Positions 1 through 6,439 of a stretch of DNA of 10,039 nucleotides are shown here, piece after piece (the stretch's first letter is position 1; the number at the start of each line of letters is the position of its first letter). The translations under genes were made by a program, and so were the position numbers. The notes under the pieces were generated by a model, which worked only from the letters and a program-made list of their open reading frames with translations, did not search any database and was not told the DNA's origin. Source of the stretch: Wolbachia sp. (lineage in GTDB: Bacteria; Pseudomonadota; Alphaproteobacteria; Rickettsiales; Anaplasmataceae); contig JAIXMJ010000028.1 of assembly GCA_022836975.1 (NCBI GenBank), forward strand, positions 1-10,039, in the 5' to 3' direction.

Positions 1-2
1 AT

Positions 3-596
3 AATTATATTGTGCTAGATGAAAATAAGTATGCATATAATTTAGTAATGAATAATCTATCATGGCAATGTTTATTGCTTTTTGGACCTAAAAGTTCAGG
101 TAAAACGCATCTTGCCTATATTTGGAAATCAATAAACAACGCAATCTTTATTAATATCAACAATTTTATCAGCGATATGAGATATAGTGACGCTTTTATT
201 TTAGAAGATATTCATAATATACAAGATGAAACATCTCTATTACACTGCTATAACTATATAAAAGAAAGTAACAAAAAGATACTTCTGACTTCTCCAGTCT
301 CACCATACGAACTGAAATTTAAATTAAGAGACTTAAGTTCTAGAATACTATCAACCACTAGTGCAAATATTCCTCCTGCAAGTGAAGAATTATTAAGAAT
401 AATGCTAATTAAGCGTTTTACAGATAAACAACTCAAAGTTGATCTAAAGGTAATAGATTTTATTTTAAAAAGAATAGAGCGCTCCTTTTACAGTGTTAAT
501 CGAATAATAGAGGAGATAGATAATAAATCTGTAGGTGCAAATATCACTATTCCTTTTGTAAATTCTATATTGCGTGAGATAAACTCAGTATTTTGA
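3..596 (+). CDS. hdaA: DnaA-related regulator HdaA (regulatory inactivator of DnaA), 5' end outside the window
   Basis: This is an AAA+ protein of the Hda/HdaA family, which works with the DNA sliding clamp to promote ATP hydrolysis on DnaA and limit re-initiation of replication. Counting from the GTG at position 12, a Walker A loop (GPKSSGKTH) lies at residues 25-33 and a Walker B strand (AFILEDI) at 61-67. A sensor-1-like LLTSP is at 91-95, a candidate arginine finger R111 in DLSSRI, and a sensor-2 region SVNR at 161-164. The end (TIPFVNSILREI) resembles the Hda C-terminus. It lacks the DnaA DNA-binding domain, so it is not DnaA. The frame stays open upstream of the GTG to the window edge, and the residues there (NYIVLDENKYAYN) fit the usual family N-terminal region. 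The true start and clamp-binding motif therefore probably lie outside. Its last 32 bases overlap the convergent rluC gene. Confidence 0.85.
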   Translation, partial: NYIVLDENKYAYNLVMNNLSWQCLLLFGPKSSGKTHLAYIWKSINNAIFININNFISDMRYSDAFILEDIHNIQDETSLLHCYNYIKESNKKILLTSPVSPYELKFKLRDLSSRILSTTSANIPPASEELLRIMLIKRFTDKQLKVDLKVIDFILKRIERSFYSVNRIIEEIDNKSVGANITIPFVNSILREINSVF

Positions 597-1518
597 TAGA
601 GTGCTCTATATGCTTAGCAAGAGGAGCTGTTAGAGTGATCTCTCTATCGTTTGCTAATTTTAAAGACAATGAATATGCATGAAGATGTATTCTGTTTGTT
701 ATGCCACCAATAAAAGCTTTTTTACCACCATATTTACCATCACCTAGAATAGGACAGTTTATGTGGGTTAGATGTACACGGAGCTGATGCGTTCTTCCAG
801 TAATAGGCTTGAGTTTAAGGTAGGCCACATTGTACCTGAATTTGTCCAAAATGTAGAAATATGTTGTAGCATTATGCAATGAGTTTGTATCAACTACTAC
901 TTTTTCTTGACCAGCAATATATTTTTTCACTAATGGGTAATCTATAACTCCACTGTCTTTATCTGGTACACCTACAGTAAGAGCTAAATAAGTCTTGTCA
1001 ATTTTACGTGTTTTAAATTCCTCCATTAAATACTTAGCTGTCATTACATTACGAGCAAATATCACTATTCCACTAGTATCTCTATCTATTCTATGTACTA
1101 TTCTAAGTGTTTCTCCGCTTTTGATATAATTGAGTACATCACTAATACTATTTTTTCCGCCTTGTACAACAACTCCTACTGGCTTATTAATAGCAATGAT
1201 ATATTCATCTTCATATAAGATATTTTCTTCTAATACTTTTATTAACTTAGTATTTGGTTTCGATTGCGACTGCGACTTTTTATATTCTGGATTAATACCG
1301 TAATTATCATTATCTATATATTTTATTGTAATGGTTTTTCCACAACTTACCATATAGCTAGCTTTAACCTTTTGATTGTTAACTTTAATTAATCCTTTCC
1401 TTAAGAATTTTTCGATTACAGATTGCTTTAAATTAGGAAAAATTGTTCTTATATACTTATCCAATCTAACATTATCATCATTAACTACTAAAGTTTTAAT
1501 TGCAGAATTGTTACACAT
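565..1518 (-). CDS. rluC: 23S rRNA pseudouridine synthase, RluA family (RluC-like)
   Basis: The protein converts selected uridines in large-subunit rRNA to pseudouridine in the cytoplasm. An S4 RNA-binding domain covers about residues 17-65 (RLDKYIRTIFPNLKQSVIEKFL). A Lys/Ser/Gln-rich linker spans about 80-90, and the RluA-family catalytic domain follows from about 100. The signature HRIDRDTSG is at 142-150 with the catalytic aspartate D145. Other family motifs are visible, such as INKPVGVVVQGG near 110-121 and GRTHQLRVHL further on. The 317-residue length is normal. RluC is preferred over RluD from the N-terminal S4 sequence, but the exact target uridines cannot be read from sequence. The ATG overlaps an upstream in-frame stop as TAATG, and no clear Shine-Dalgarno is present. 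The 3' end overlaps hdaA by 32 bases. Confidence 0.9.
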   Translation of the reverse strand: MCNNSAIKTLVVNDDNVRLDKYIRTIFPNLKQSVIEKFLRKGLIKVNNQKVKASYMVSCGKTITIKYIDNDNYGINPEYKKSQSQSKPNTKLIKVLEENILYEDEYIIAINKPVGVVVQGGKNSISDVLNYIKSGETLRIVHRIDRDTSGIVIFARNVMTAKYLMEEFKTRKIDKTYLALTVGVPDKDSGVIDYPLVKKYIAGQEKVVVDTNSLHNATTYFYILDKFRYNVAYLKLKPITGRTHQLRVHLTHINCPILGDGKYGGKKAFIGGITNRIHLHAYSLSLKLANDREITLTAPLAKHIEHSIKILSLSHAI

Positions 1519-1708
1519 TATAAATTATCAATTGTTAAATAATAAGTTACTTCAACATCATCCACAAGAATTAAGTACCCTTTAATTGGAACTATATGTT
1601 CTGACGCTTCTATCCTTATCTTACATTAGATCCTCTGCGAAGTATTGTGAGTATGGAGTAGTCTAAAGTAGAATTAGCTAAAAACCATTGTTCTTCTTCT
1701 CTAGTCTC
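1518..1708 (-). pseudogene. 3' remnant of an unrecognised gene, frameshifted, ending in TAATG with rluC
   Basis: Two protein-like stretches on the minus strand join across one frameshift. The first reads EEQWFLANSTLDYSILTILR.. and stays open from about 1708 to a stop at 1616-1618. The second reads IRIEASEHIVPIKGYLILV.. and is open from 1625 to a TAA at 1518-1520. Removing a single-base deletion near 1620 (in GTAAGATAAGG) would make one continuous tail of about 60 residues. The second part has no good start codon, which fits a gene tail and not an independent gene. Its stop overlaps the rluC ATG as TAATG, the arrangement expected of a translationally coupled upstream gene. I do not recognise the family. 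The start end runs into the truncated transposase around 1690-1700. Chance open frames in AT-rich DNA remain possible. Confidence 0.4.
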
Positions 1709-1821
1709 TCAAATCCAGGTCTAATTTTCTCTACCACTTCTTGGAACTCTTCTGCACTCATTCCAGTTAATTGCCTTAAAGTGTGCGGTCTTTTTACTAC
1801 TTCTTTATAATTCATTCCCAT
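1678..1821 (-). pseudogene. Truncated N-terminus of an IS5-family transposase
   Basis: A short frame encodes 47 residues from the ATG at 1819-1821, or 45 from the ATG at 1813-1815, before stopping at TAG 1678-1680. It reads MNYKEVVKRPHTLRQLTGMS.., then AEEFQEVVEKIRPGFERLEKK. This resembles the helix-turn-helix N-terminus of IS5-type DDE transposases (pattern ..LTG.s.eeF..lv..). The similarity is recalled from family patterns and was not searched. The catalytic DDE domain is missing. The sequence leaves transposase-like character after LEKK, near 1695, where it runs into the gene remnant that leads to rluC. It belongs to a different subgroup from the transposase at the right edge. No terminal inverted repeats could be assigned. 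Confidence 0.6.
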
Positions 1822-2016
1822 ATTTTTATTTTAAAAATAATATTCTACTCCCTTATTTATTTCTTTTTACTTATTTTTTTGTAGCTTTGCAGATGGTCTA
1901 CTTTTGTAATTTTTTACTGTTTTGCAGCTGCATAGTTTTGTATATGAAATATTTCCTTTTGCATTCTTAATAAAAATAAGGTATTTTCTGGTTTGAAACC
2001 TTTATAAAGGGCATTG
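1822..2016. other. Intergenic stretch upstream of the symporter, with a possible decayed minus-strand frame
   Basis: No intact gene is visible. On the minus strand a frame open from 2021 to 1917 reads INALYKGFKPENTLFLLR, then MQKEIFHIQNYAAAKQ, and ends at a TAA at 1914-1916. The same frame continues past the stop as KITKVDHLQSYKKISKKK to a second stop at 1857-1859. The residue choice looks protein-like, so this may be another decayed fragment, but I cannot name a family. An AT-only inverted repeat (TATTTTT / AAAAATA, 1821-1839, 5-base loop) sits just upstream of the transposase remnant. The symporter promoter must lie here, but I see no convincing -35/-10 pair. Confidence 0.3.
2006..2011 (+). 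promoter_or_regulatory. Ribosome binding site of the symporter gene
   Basis: AAAGGG lies 5 bases before the ATG at 2017. A TTG codon at 2014 would leave only 2 bases, so the ATG is the better start. Confidence 0.5.
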
Positions 2017-3453
2017 ATGATTTATAGATTATTTTACATAGCATTATTCTGCCTACCCTTTAGTAGTGCATACAGTGTGGATAGCTACCTTACTGGAATA
2101 AATGATTTTATGAATGGGGCATTATTCTTTGAAATCTTTCATATACCATTCATACTGCTCTTACTGTCTTGTGGGTATGTGTTTTTAACTATACGTTTTA
2201 GATTTATTAATATAAGGATGTTTAGGCACGCGCTTGCTATTTTGTCTGGAAAATATGATACAGATCACCATGATGGTCATATTACTCATTTTCAGGCATT
2301 TGCAACTGCTCTTTCCAGTACTGTAGGACTTGGTACTGTTGCAGGTGTTGCAATTGCAGTATCAATGGGAGGACCAGGAGCAATACCATGGATGATCATC
2401 ACTGGTTTTTTTGGAATGTCAGCAAAATTTGCTGAAGTAACATTGGCATTTAGACATAGAACAGCAGGTAAAGAAAAATTATTCAGCGGTCCTTTCTGTT
2501 ATATTCGCAACGGACTGGAAGAGCTTGGCTTAAAAAAGCTAGGTGTTGTATTAGCTGCTATATATGCAATTTTCTTTGTACTTTCAGGTTTAGGTGGAAG
2601 TGTTGCATTTCAAACTAATCAGATGGTTTCTATATTGTCTAGTCGAATAGATACAGACTCATGGCTCCTTTCCTTAGTCATCTCCCTATTGCTTGGTATG
2701 GTAATTATTGGTGGGATTAAAAGAATAGCAAAAATTTCTTCAGCGTTAGTACCTATCATGTCTATTATCTATATATGTAGTTGTCTTGTTATTATTGCAT
2801 TTAACTTCCATAATTTTGGTAATACATTAAAAGTACTATTTACAGGTATGACAAACTTTAATGCTGTTAACGGCGGAGCAGTTGGTGCATTTGTTGCTGG
2901 AATTCAAAGAGCAATTTTTGCCAGTGAAGCTGGGGTTGGATCTGCATCAATTACTCATGCAGTGGCAAAAGATAAAGAACCTGTAAGAACAGGGCTTGTT
3001 GCCATGATAGAGCCATGTTTTGATACAATGTTAGTGTGTTGCTTAACAGGGATTACTATAGTGATAACAGGTGCATATCAAACAAGCACAGGAGAAGGAA
3101 TACTGATAACATATAAAGCATTTGAGACAGTTTCTTCATGGTTTCCTATGTTTTTGACTATTGCAGCACCGCTTTTTGCATTTTCTTCAGTCATTTCATT
3201 TGTCTATTGTTGTGAAATGGGATGGTTGTATTTATTTGGTGTAAAAAGTATTATTGTATACCGTATAGCGGTTATTATGGTAGCATTTATTTTTGGATTA
3301 TCTAAAGATATTATGACTATCGCTAACATAGGAGGAACTTTATTTGCTTGTTTAGCATTTATCAATATAATAGTACTTATATTATTTAGTAATCAAATTA
3401 ATAATGAAACAAAATGCTACGTGAGTAGATTAAGGAATAATAAAGTTGATTAA
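2017..3453 (+). CDS. Sodium:alanine/glycine symporter family protein (AGCS)
   Basis: This is an inner-membrane carrier of the alanine or glycine:cation symporter family, expected to import a small neutral amino acid with sodium. The 478-residue length is typical and about ten hydrophobic segments are visible. Two family hallmarks are clear. The first is the loop VGLGTVAGVAIAVSMGGPGA (about residues 103-122) followed by IPWM and KFAEVTLAFRHR. The second is the later RAIFASEAGVGSASITHAVA segment, matching the family NEAG.GS motif. A hydrophobic N-terminus ending in PFSSAYS could be a signal-like segment. In the first motif, the commonly seen GTGN-type tetrapeptide reads GLGT here. The exact substrate is inferred only from the family. 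Its TAA is followed with no spacer by the GTG start of plsY, so the two are probably co-transcribed and translationally coupled. Confidence 0.88.
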   Translation: MIYRLFYIALFCLPFSSAYSVDSYLTGINDFMNGALFFEIFHIPFILLLLSCGYVFLTIRFRFINIRMFRHALAILSGKYDTDHHDGHITHFQAFATALSSTVGLGTVAGVAIAVSMGGPGAIPWMIITGFFGMSAKFAEVTLAFRHRTAGKEKLFSGPFCYIRNGLEELGLKKLGVVLAAIYAIFFVLSGLGGSVAFQTNQMVSILSSRIDTDSWLLSLVISLLLGMVIIGGIKRIAKISSALVPIMSIIYICSCLVIIAFNFHNFGNTLKVLFTGMTNFNAVNGGAVGAFVAGIQRAIFASEAGVGSASITHAVAKDKEPVRTGLVAMIEPCFDTMLVCCLTGITIVITGAYQTSTGEGILITYKAFETVSSWFPMFLTIAAPLFAFSSVISFVYCCEMGWLYLFGVKSIIVYRIAVIMVAFIFGLSKDIMTIANIGGTLFACLAFINIIVLILFSNQINNETKCYVSRLRNNKVD

Positions 3454-3999
3454 GTGTGGATATTTACTTTAGCGTTGTCCTACATACTTGGTTCTATACC
3501 GTTTAGCCTAATGATCACAAAAATTCAAGGCACAGACATAAGAAATATAGGTTCTGGCAATGTTGGAGCAACAAATGTCTTGAGAACTGGCAACAAGATG
3601 CTTGCAGCTTTGGCTTTGTTCATGGACTCTTTAAAAGGATTTATTGCGGTTTGCGTTTCACCTTCACAGCAATATGCAGCAATTTTAGCAGTATTAGGAC
3701 ATATGTTTCCTATATGGATAAAATTTAGAGGAGGCAAAGGTGTTGCAACCACTTTAGGAATTTTATTATGGTTCAACATACAAATAACCTTAATATTTTT
3801 ATTGACGTGGGTAGTGGTATTTTTTGTCTTTAGGTATTCATCACTTGCTTCATTAAGTGCTACCATAATGGCTACAATAGCTTCTTTTTTTTTATCTCAA
3901 GATCTTTTTTTAACTCTTTGTGTCATAACTGTGCTTGTTTTTTGCAAGCATTACCAAAATATCATTAATCTATATAAAGGATCAGAATATAAATTCTAG
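3454..3999 (+). CDS. plsY: Acyl-phosphate glycerol-3-phosphate acyltransferase PlsY
   Basis: This integral inner-membrane enzyme transfers an acyl chain from acyl-phosphate (made by PlsX) to the 1-position of glycerol-3-phosphate, the first step of phosphatidic acid synthesis. All three PlsY signature motifs are present: SGNVGATN at residues 34-41, FRGGKGVAT at 91-99, and the C-terminal HYQNIINLYKGSE at 166-178. The conserved D58..K61-G62 region is also present. Hydrophobic segments and the 181-residue length fit the family. The start is GTG directly after the symporter stop (TAAGTG), consistent with re-initiation by the same ribosomes. Its TAG stop shares a palindromic CTAG with the stop of the convergent cation transporter gene. 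The acyltransferase and the upstream amino-acid symporter have no obvious functional link. Confidence 0.93.
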   Translation: MWIFTLALSYILGSIPFSLMITKIQGTDIRNIGSGNVGATNVLRTGNKMLAALALFMDSLKGFIAVCVSPSQQYAAILAVLGHMFPIWIKFRGGKGVATTLGILLWFNIQITLIFLLTWVVVFFVFRYSSLASLSATIMATIASFFLSQDLFLTLCVITVLVFCKHYQNIINLYKGSEYKF

Positions 4000-4829
4000 A
4001 CACAATTTACATGCTCAATTTCAACTGAGGAGTGTGCAATTTTAAATTTTTCTAATAGTATTGTCTTTATGCCACGTACAATTTCATTACTATGTTTGTC
4101 TACTTTAACGTGCATGGTAATCACGAAATCATTATCTGATAATGACCACGCGTGTACGTTACATACATCTATAACCTCTCGAAATTCTGACATAATTGTA
4201 TCTTTAACTTTTTCTATGGATATTTCTTCAGGTGTGCCTTCTAACAAAACGTGGCAAGAATTTTTGATAATCTTATAACCACTGTTCAGTATTATTATAC
4301 TGACAAATATAGACAATATTGGATCAGCAACCTGCCATCCTGTATACATTATAATGATAGAAGCAAGTATTGCAGCAACTGAGCCCAATATATCACCTAT
4401 TACATGTAATACAACACTCTTTATATTTATATTATTTTCACATTTATTATGTAAAGTGAAGAAAACTATTATGTTAGAAACTAGGCCAAACATAGCAGCT
4501 GTGAACATTATTTTCCATTCAACCTCAAATGGAACGATAAATCTTTTTATTGACTCAATTATAATAATAATTGCAATTAAGAATAATGTTAGACCGTTAG
4601 TTAATGCTGCCAATATCTTTAATCTATGGTATCCATAAGTTCTGCGTAAGTCAGGCTTTTTTGTTGAAAATTTCTGTGCTAACCAACTTAAAATCAGAGT
4701 AAAAAGATCAGTAAACATATGGCCTGCATCTGACAATAATGATAATGAGTGTGATACAACTCCGGCTACTGCCTCTATGAGCATGGTTACTGTAACGATT
4801 ATTATAGAATAAATCAAATGCTTCGACAT
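3996..4829 (-). CDS. Cation diffusion facilitator (CDF) metal exporter, CzcD/ZitB-like
   Basis: This is an inner-membrane proton-coupled exporter of divalent metal, most often zinc in this subgroup. The 277-residue protein shows six hydrophobic segments. The two metal-site HxxxD motifs are present: SDAGHMFTD (H37, D41, second membrane segment) and HVIGD (H142, D146, fifth segment). The RRTYGYHRLKILAA stretch at 62-75 is typical of the CzcD/ZitB branch. The cytoplasmic dimerisation domain follows (about 200-277) and ends in IEHVNCV. The loop between segments four and five (CENNINIKS) lacks the histidine-rich stretch seen in many zinc exporters. The gene begins just 25 bases after the 3' end of a tRNA-Val on the same strand. 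A good Shine-Dalgarno sits in that gap. Metal specificity is inferred. Confidence 0.9.
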   Translation of the reverse strand: MSKHLIYSIIIVTVTMLIEAVAGVVSHSLSLLSDAGHMFTDLFTLILSWLAQKFSTKKPDLRRTYGYHRLKILAALTNGLTLFLIAIIIIIESIKRFIVPFEVEWKIMFTAAMFGLVSNIIVFFTLHNKCENNINIKSVVLHVIGDILGSVAAILASIIIMYTGWQVADPILSIFVSIIILNSGYKIIKNSCHVLLEGTPEEISIEKVKDTIMSEFREVIDVCNVHAWSLSDNDFVITMHVKVDKHSNEIVRGIKTILLEKFKIAHSSVEIEHVNCV

Positions 4830-4835
4830 ATGGAA

Positions 4836-4841
4836 CTTCCT
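4836..4841 (-). promoter_or_regulatory. Shine-Dalgarno of the CDF exporter gene
   Basis: AGGAAG on the minus strand lies 6 bases before the ATG. It falls within the 25 bases that separate the tRNA 3' end from the start codon. It is one of the few strong ribosome binding sites in the window. Confidence 0.6.
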
Positions 4842-4854
4842 ATTATAATTACAG

Positions 4855-4927
4855 TGGGTAACACTGGACTCGAACCAGCGACCGCTTGCACGTCAAGCAA
4901 GTGCTCTACCAACTGAGCTAATTACCC
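4855..4927 (-). tRNA. tRNA-Val (anticodon GAC)
   Basis: A 73-base minus-strand sequence folds as a canonical tRNA. The acceptor stem pairs GGGTAAT with GTTACCC. The D arm is GCTC-AGTTGGTA-GAGC. The anticodon stem CTTGC/GCAAG encloses loop TTGACGT, giving anticodon GAC (reads GUC and GUU). The variable loop is CGGTC, and the T arm is GCTGG-TTCGAGT-CCAGT. The discriminator base is A. The CCA end is not encoded (the next bases are CTG), so it must be added enzymatically. The gene lies between hemJ (57 bases upstream) and the CDF exporter (25 bases downstream) on the same strand, suggesting processing from a shared transcript. Confidence 0.95.
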
Positions 4928-4984
4928 ATTGCGGCATATAGTATAGTAATGTAGTAGCACAAAAGTCAAATGCAAACTGCATAT

Positions 4985-5416
4985 TCAAATAAAAGGTTTG
5001 ACAATAACCATGATGACTATTACTACTACCAGCACTGTCACAGTTTCATTTAAAATGCGGAAGTAAGTACTATTTTTTTTGTTTGAGCCTGTAACAAAAT
5101 CTTTTCTATGTTTAGCACATAACATATGAATAATTATCATTAAGAATACCGCCGAAGCTTTGATATGAAACCATGCATAATAGTATGTTCCTTTCATCAC
5201 CATCAATGTTACCCCTAAACCCACTGAAAAGCACATTGCAGGATTGATTATACACCTCAAAAGCCTCCTTTCCATTATTTGCAATAAATTGTCGCTTTCT
5301 GAGCCTGGCTTCACAGTAGTATGATATACATACAGCCTTGGTAAATAGAACATTCCTGCCATCCACATTATAACAGAAATAACATGAAAAGCTTCAATCC
5401 AATGATAATAGTACAT
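4985..5416 (-). CDS. hemJ: Protoporphyrinogen IX oxidase HemJ
   Basis: HemJ is the inner-membrane enzyme that oxidises protoporphyrinogen IX to protoporphyrin IX, the penultimate step of haem synthesis, in many bacteria lacking HemY and HemG. The 143-residue protein has about four membrane segments. It opens with the family signature WIEAFHVISVIMWMAGMFYL followed by PRLYVYH (residues 6-32), with conserved H11 and R27. MERRLLRCIINPAM (48-61) and the W82..H84..K86 stretch AWFHIKAS are also family-like. The ATG at 5414-5416 gives the usual family N-terminus, though no Shine-Dalgarno is seen. It is divergent from pdhA, with at most 51 bases between the two start codons, so the promoters of both must be packed there. 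Downstream lie tRNA-Val and the metal exporter. Confidence 0.9.
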   Translation of the reverse strand: MYYYHWIEAFHVISVIMWMAGMFYLPRLYVYHTTVKPGSESDNLLQIMERRLLRCIINPAMCFSVGLGVTLMVMKGTYYYAWFHIKASAVFLMIIIHMLCAKHRKDFVTGSNKKNSTYFRILNETVTVLVVVIVIMVIVKPFI

Positions 5417-5467
5417 GTATTTTAAATTTCTGGTACCATGTTAATTTATTTAATAGCAAATATCAAT

Positions 5468-6439
5468 ATGAAAGTGGAACACTTTACTAAAGAAGAAATA
5501 ATTGGATTCTACACAAAAATGCTGCTGATACGTAGATTTGAAGAAAAAGCTGGCCAACTGTATGGAATGGGCTTGATAGGAGGGTTTTGTCACCTATCTA
5601 TAGGGCAAGAAGCCGTTGCAGTAGGTACCTATGCTGCGTCGCAATCAGGCGATGCATTTATTACAAGTTATCGAGATCACGGATTAATGCTTGCGTGTAA
5701 TGCAGATCCGAATGTTATCATGGCAGAACTCGCTGGCAAAGAAACAGGGTGTTCAAAAGGTAAAGGCGGCTCTATGCATATATTTGATATCAAGAAAAAA
5801 TTTTTTGGTGGACATGGAATAGTGGGTGCACAAGTGCCAATAGGCACAGGAATAGCTTTTGCCAATAAATACAAAGAAAAAGACAATATTGTATTTACAT
5901 ATTTTGGTGATGGAGCAATCAATCAAGGGCAAGTATATGAATCATTTAACATGGCATCTTTATGGAAGCTGCCTATAATTTACATTATAGAAAATAATGA
6001 ATATGCAATGGGAACATCTGTAGCAAGATCTACTACAGTAACAGAGCTGTATAAAAGAGGAGAAAGTTTTGGTATTACTGGAAAACAAGTTGATGGTATG
6101 AATTTCTTTGCTGTATATAACGCTACTCATGAGGCAGCTAAGTATTGCCGTAGAAGTAACGGTCCAATACTCCTTGAAATGAAAACTTATAGATATCGTG
6201 GCCATTCAATGTCAGATCCTGGAAATTATCGATCAAAAGAAGAGGTTGATAACATGAAAAAGCATTATGATCCGATAGATGCACTGAAAAAATATATGAT
6301 TGATAATAAAATTGTTTCAGAAGAAGAGTGTAAAATTTTTGATAAAGAAATACGAAGTTTAGTGAGAGAATCAGAGAATTTTTCTAGAAATAGCAAAGAA
6401 CCAGAGCTTAATGAATTATATAGTGATGTGTATAAATAA
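5468..6439 (+). CDS. pdhA: Pyruvate dehydrogenase E1 component, alpha subunit
   Basis: This is the alpha chain of the thiamine-diphosphate-dependent E1 enzyme. With PdhB it decarboxylates pyruvate and passes the acetyl group to the E2 lipoyl domain, making acetyl-CoA. From the ATG at 5468 it has 323 residues. The thiamine-diphosphate motif starts at GDGAINQG (147-154) and ends at the NN pair (176-177). YRDHG (68-72) and the active-site loop YRYRGHSMSDPGNYRS (241-256) are intact. An upstream in-frame ATG at 5438 would add MLIYLIANIN. Neither start has a clear ribosome binding site, and the shorter form matches the usual family N-terminus better. No pdhB gene follows, since the next gene is convergent, so the beta subunit must be encoded elsewhere. 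Its last 24 bases overlap the convergent antiporter gene. Confidence 0.92.
   Translation: MKVEHFTKEEIIGFYTKMLLIRRFEEKAGQLYGMGLIGGFCHLSIGQEAVAVGTYAASQSGDAFITSYRDHGLMLACNADPNVIMAELAGKETGCSKGKGGSMHIFDIKKKFFGGHGIVGAQVPIGTGIAFANKYKEKDNIVFTYFGDGAINQGQVYESFNMASLWKLPIIYIIENNEYAMGTSVARSTTVTELYKRGESFGITGKQVDGMNFFAVYNATHEAAKYCRRSNGPILLEMKTYRYRGHSMSDPGNYRSKEEVDNMKKHYDPIDALKKYMIDNKIVSEEECKIFDKEIRSLVRESENFSRNSKEPELNELYSDVYK

Noticed and set aside
1821..1839. AT-only inverted repeat as a possible terminator
   Set aside because: A seven-pair A/T stem is too weak, and it sits in front of a transposase remnant rather than after a gene.
3525..3866. 113-residue open frame on the minus strand
   Set aside because: It lies fully antisense to plsY, whose motifs are all intact, and its translation has no recognisable features.
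4354..4638. 94-residue plus-strand frame, and another at 4069-4278
   Set aside because: Both are antisense to the CDF exporter gene, and the translations are shadows of its hydrophobic segments.
5438..5467. Upstream ATG extending pdhA by ten residues
   Set aside because: The added MLIYLIANIN does not look like an E1 alpha N-terminus and has no ribosome binding site. It remains possible but is not preferred.
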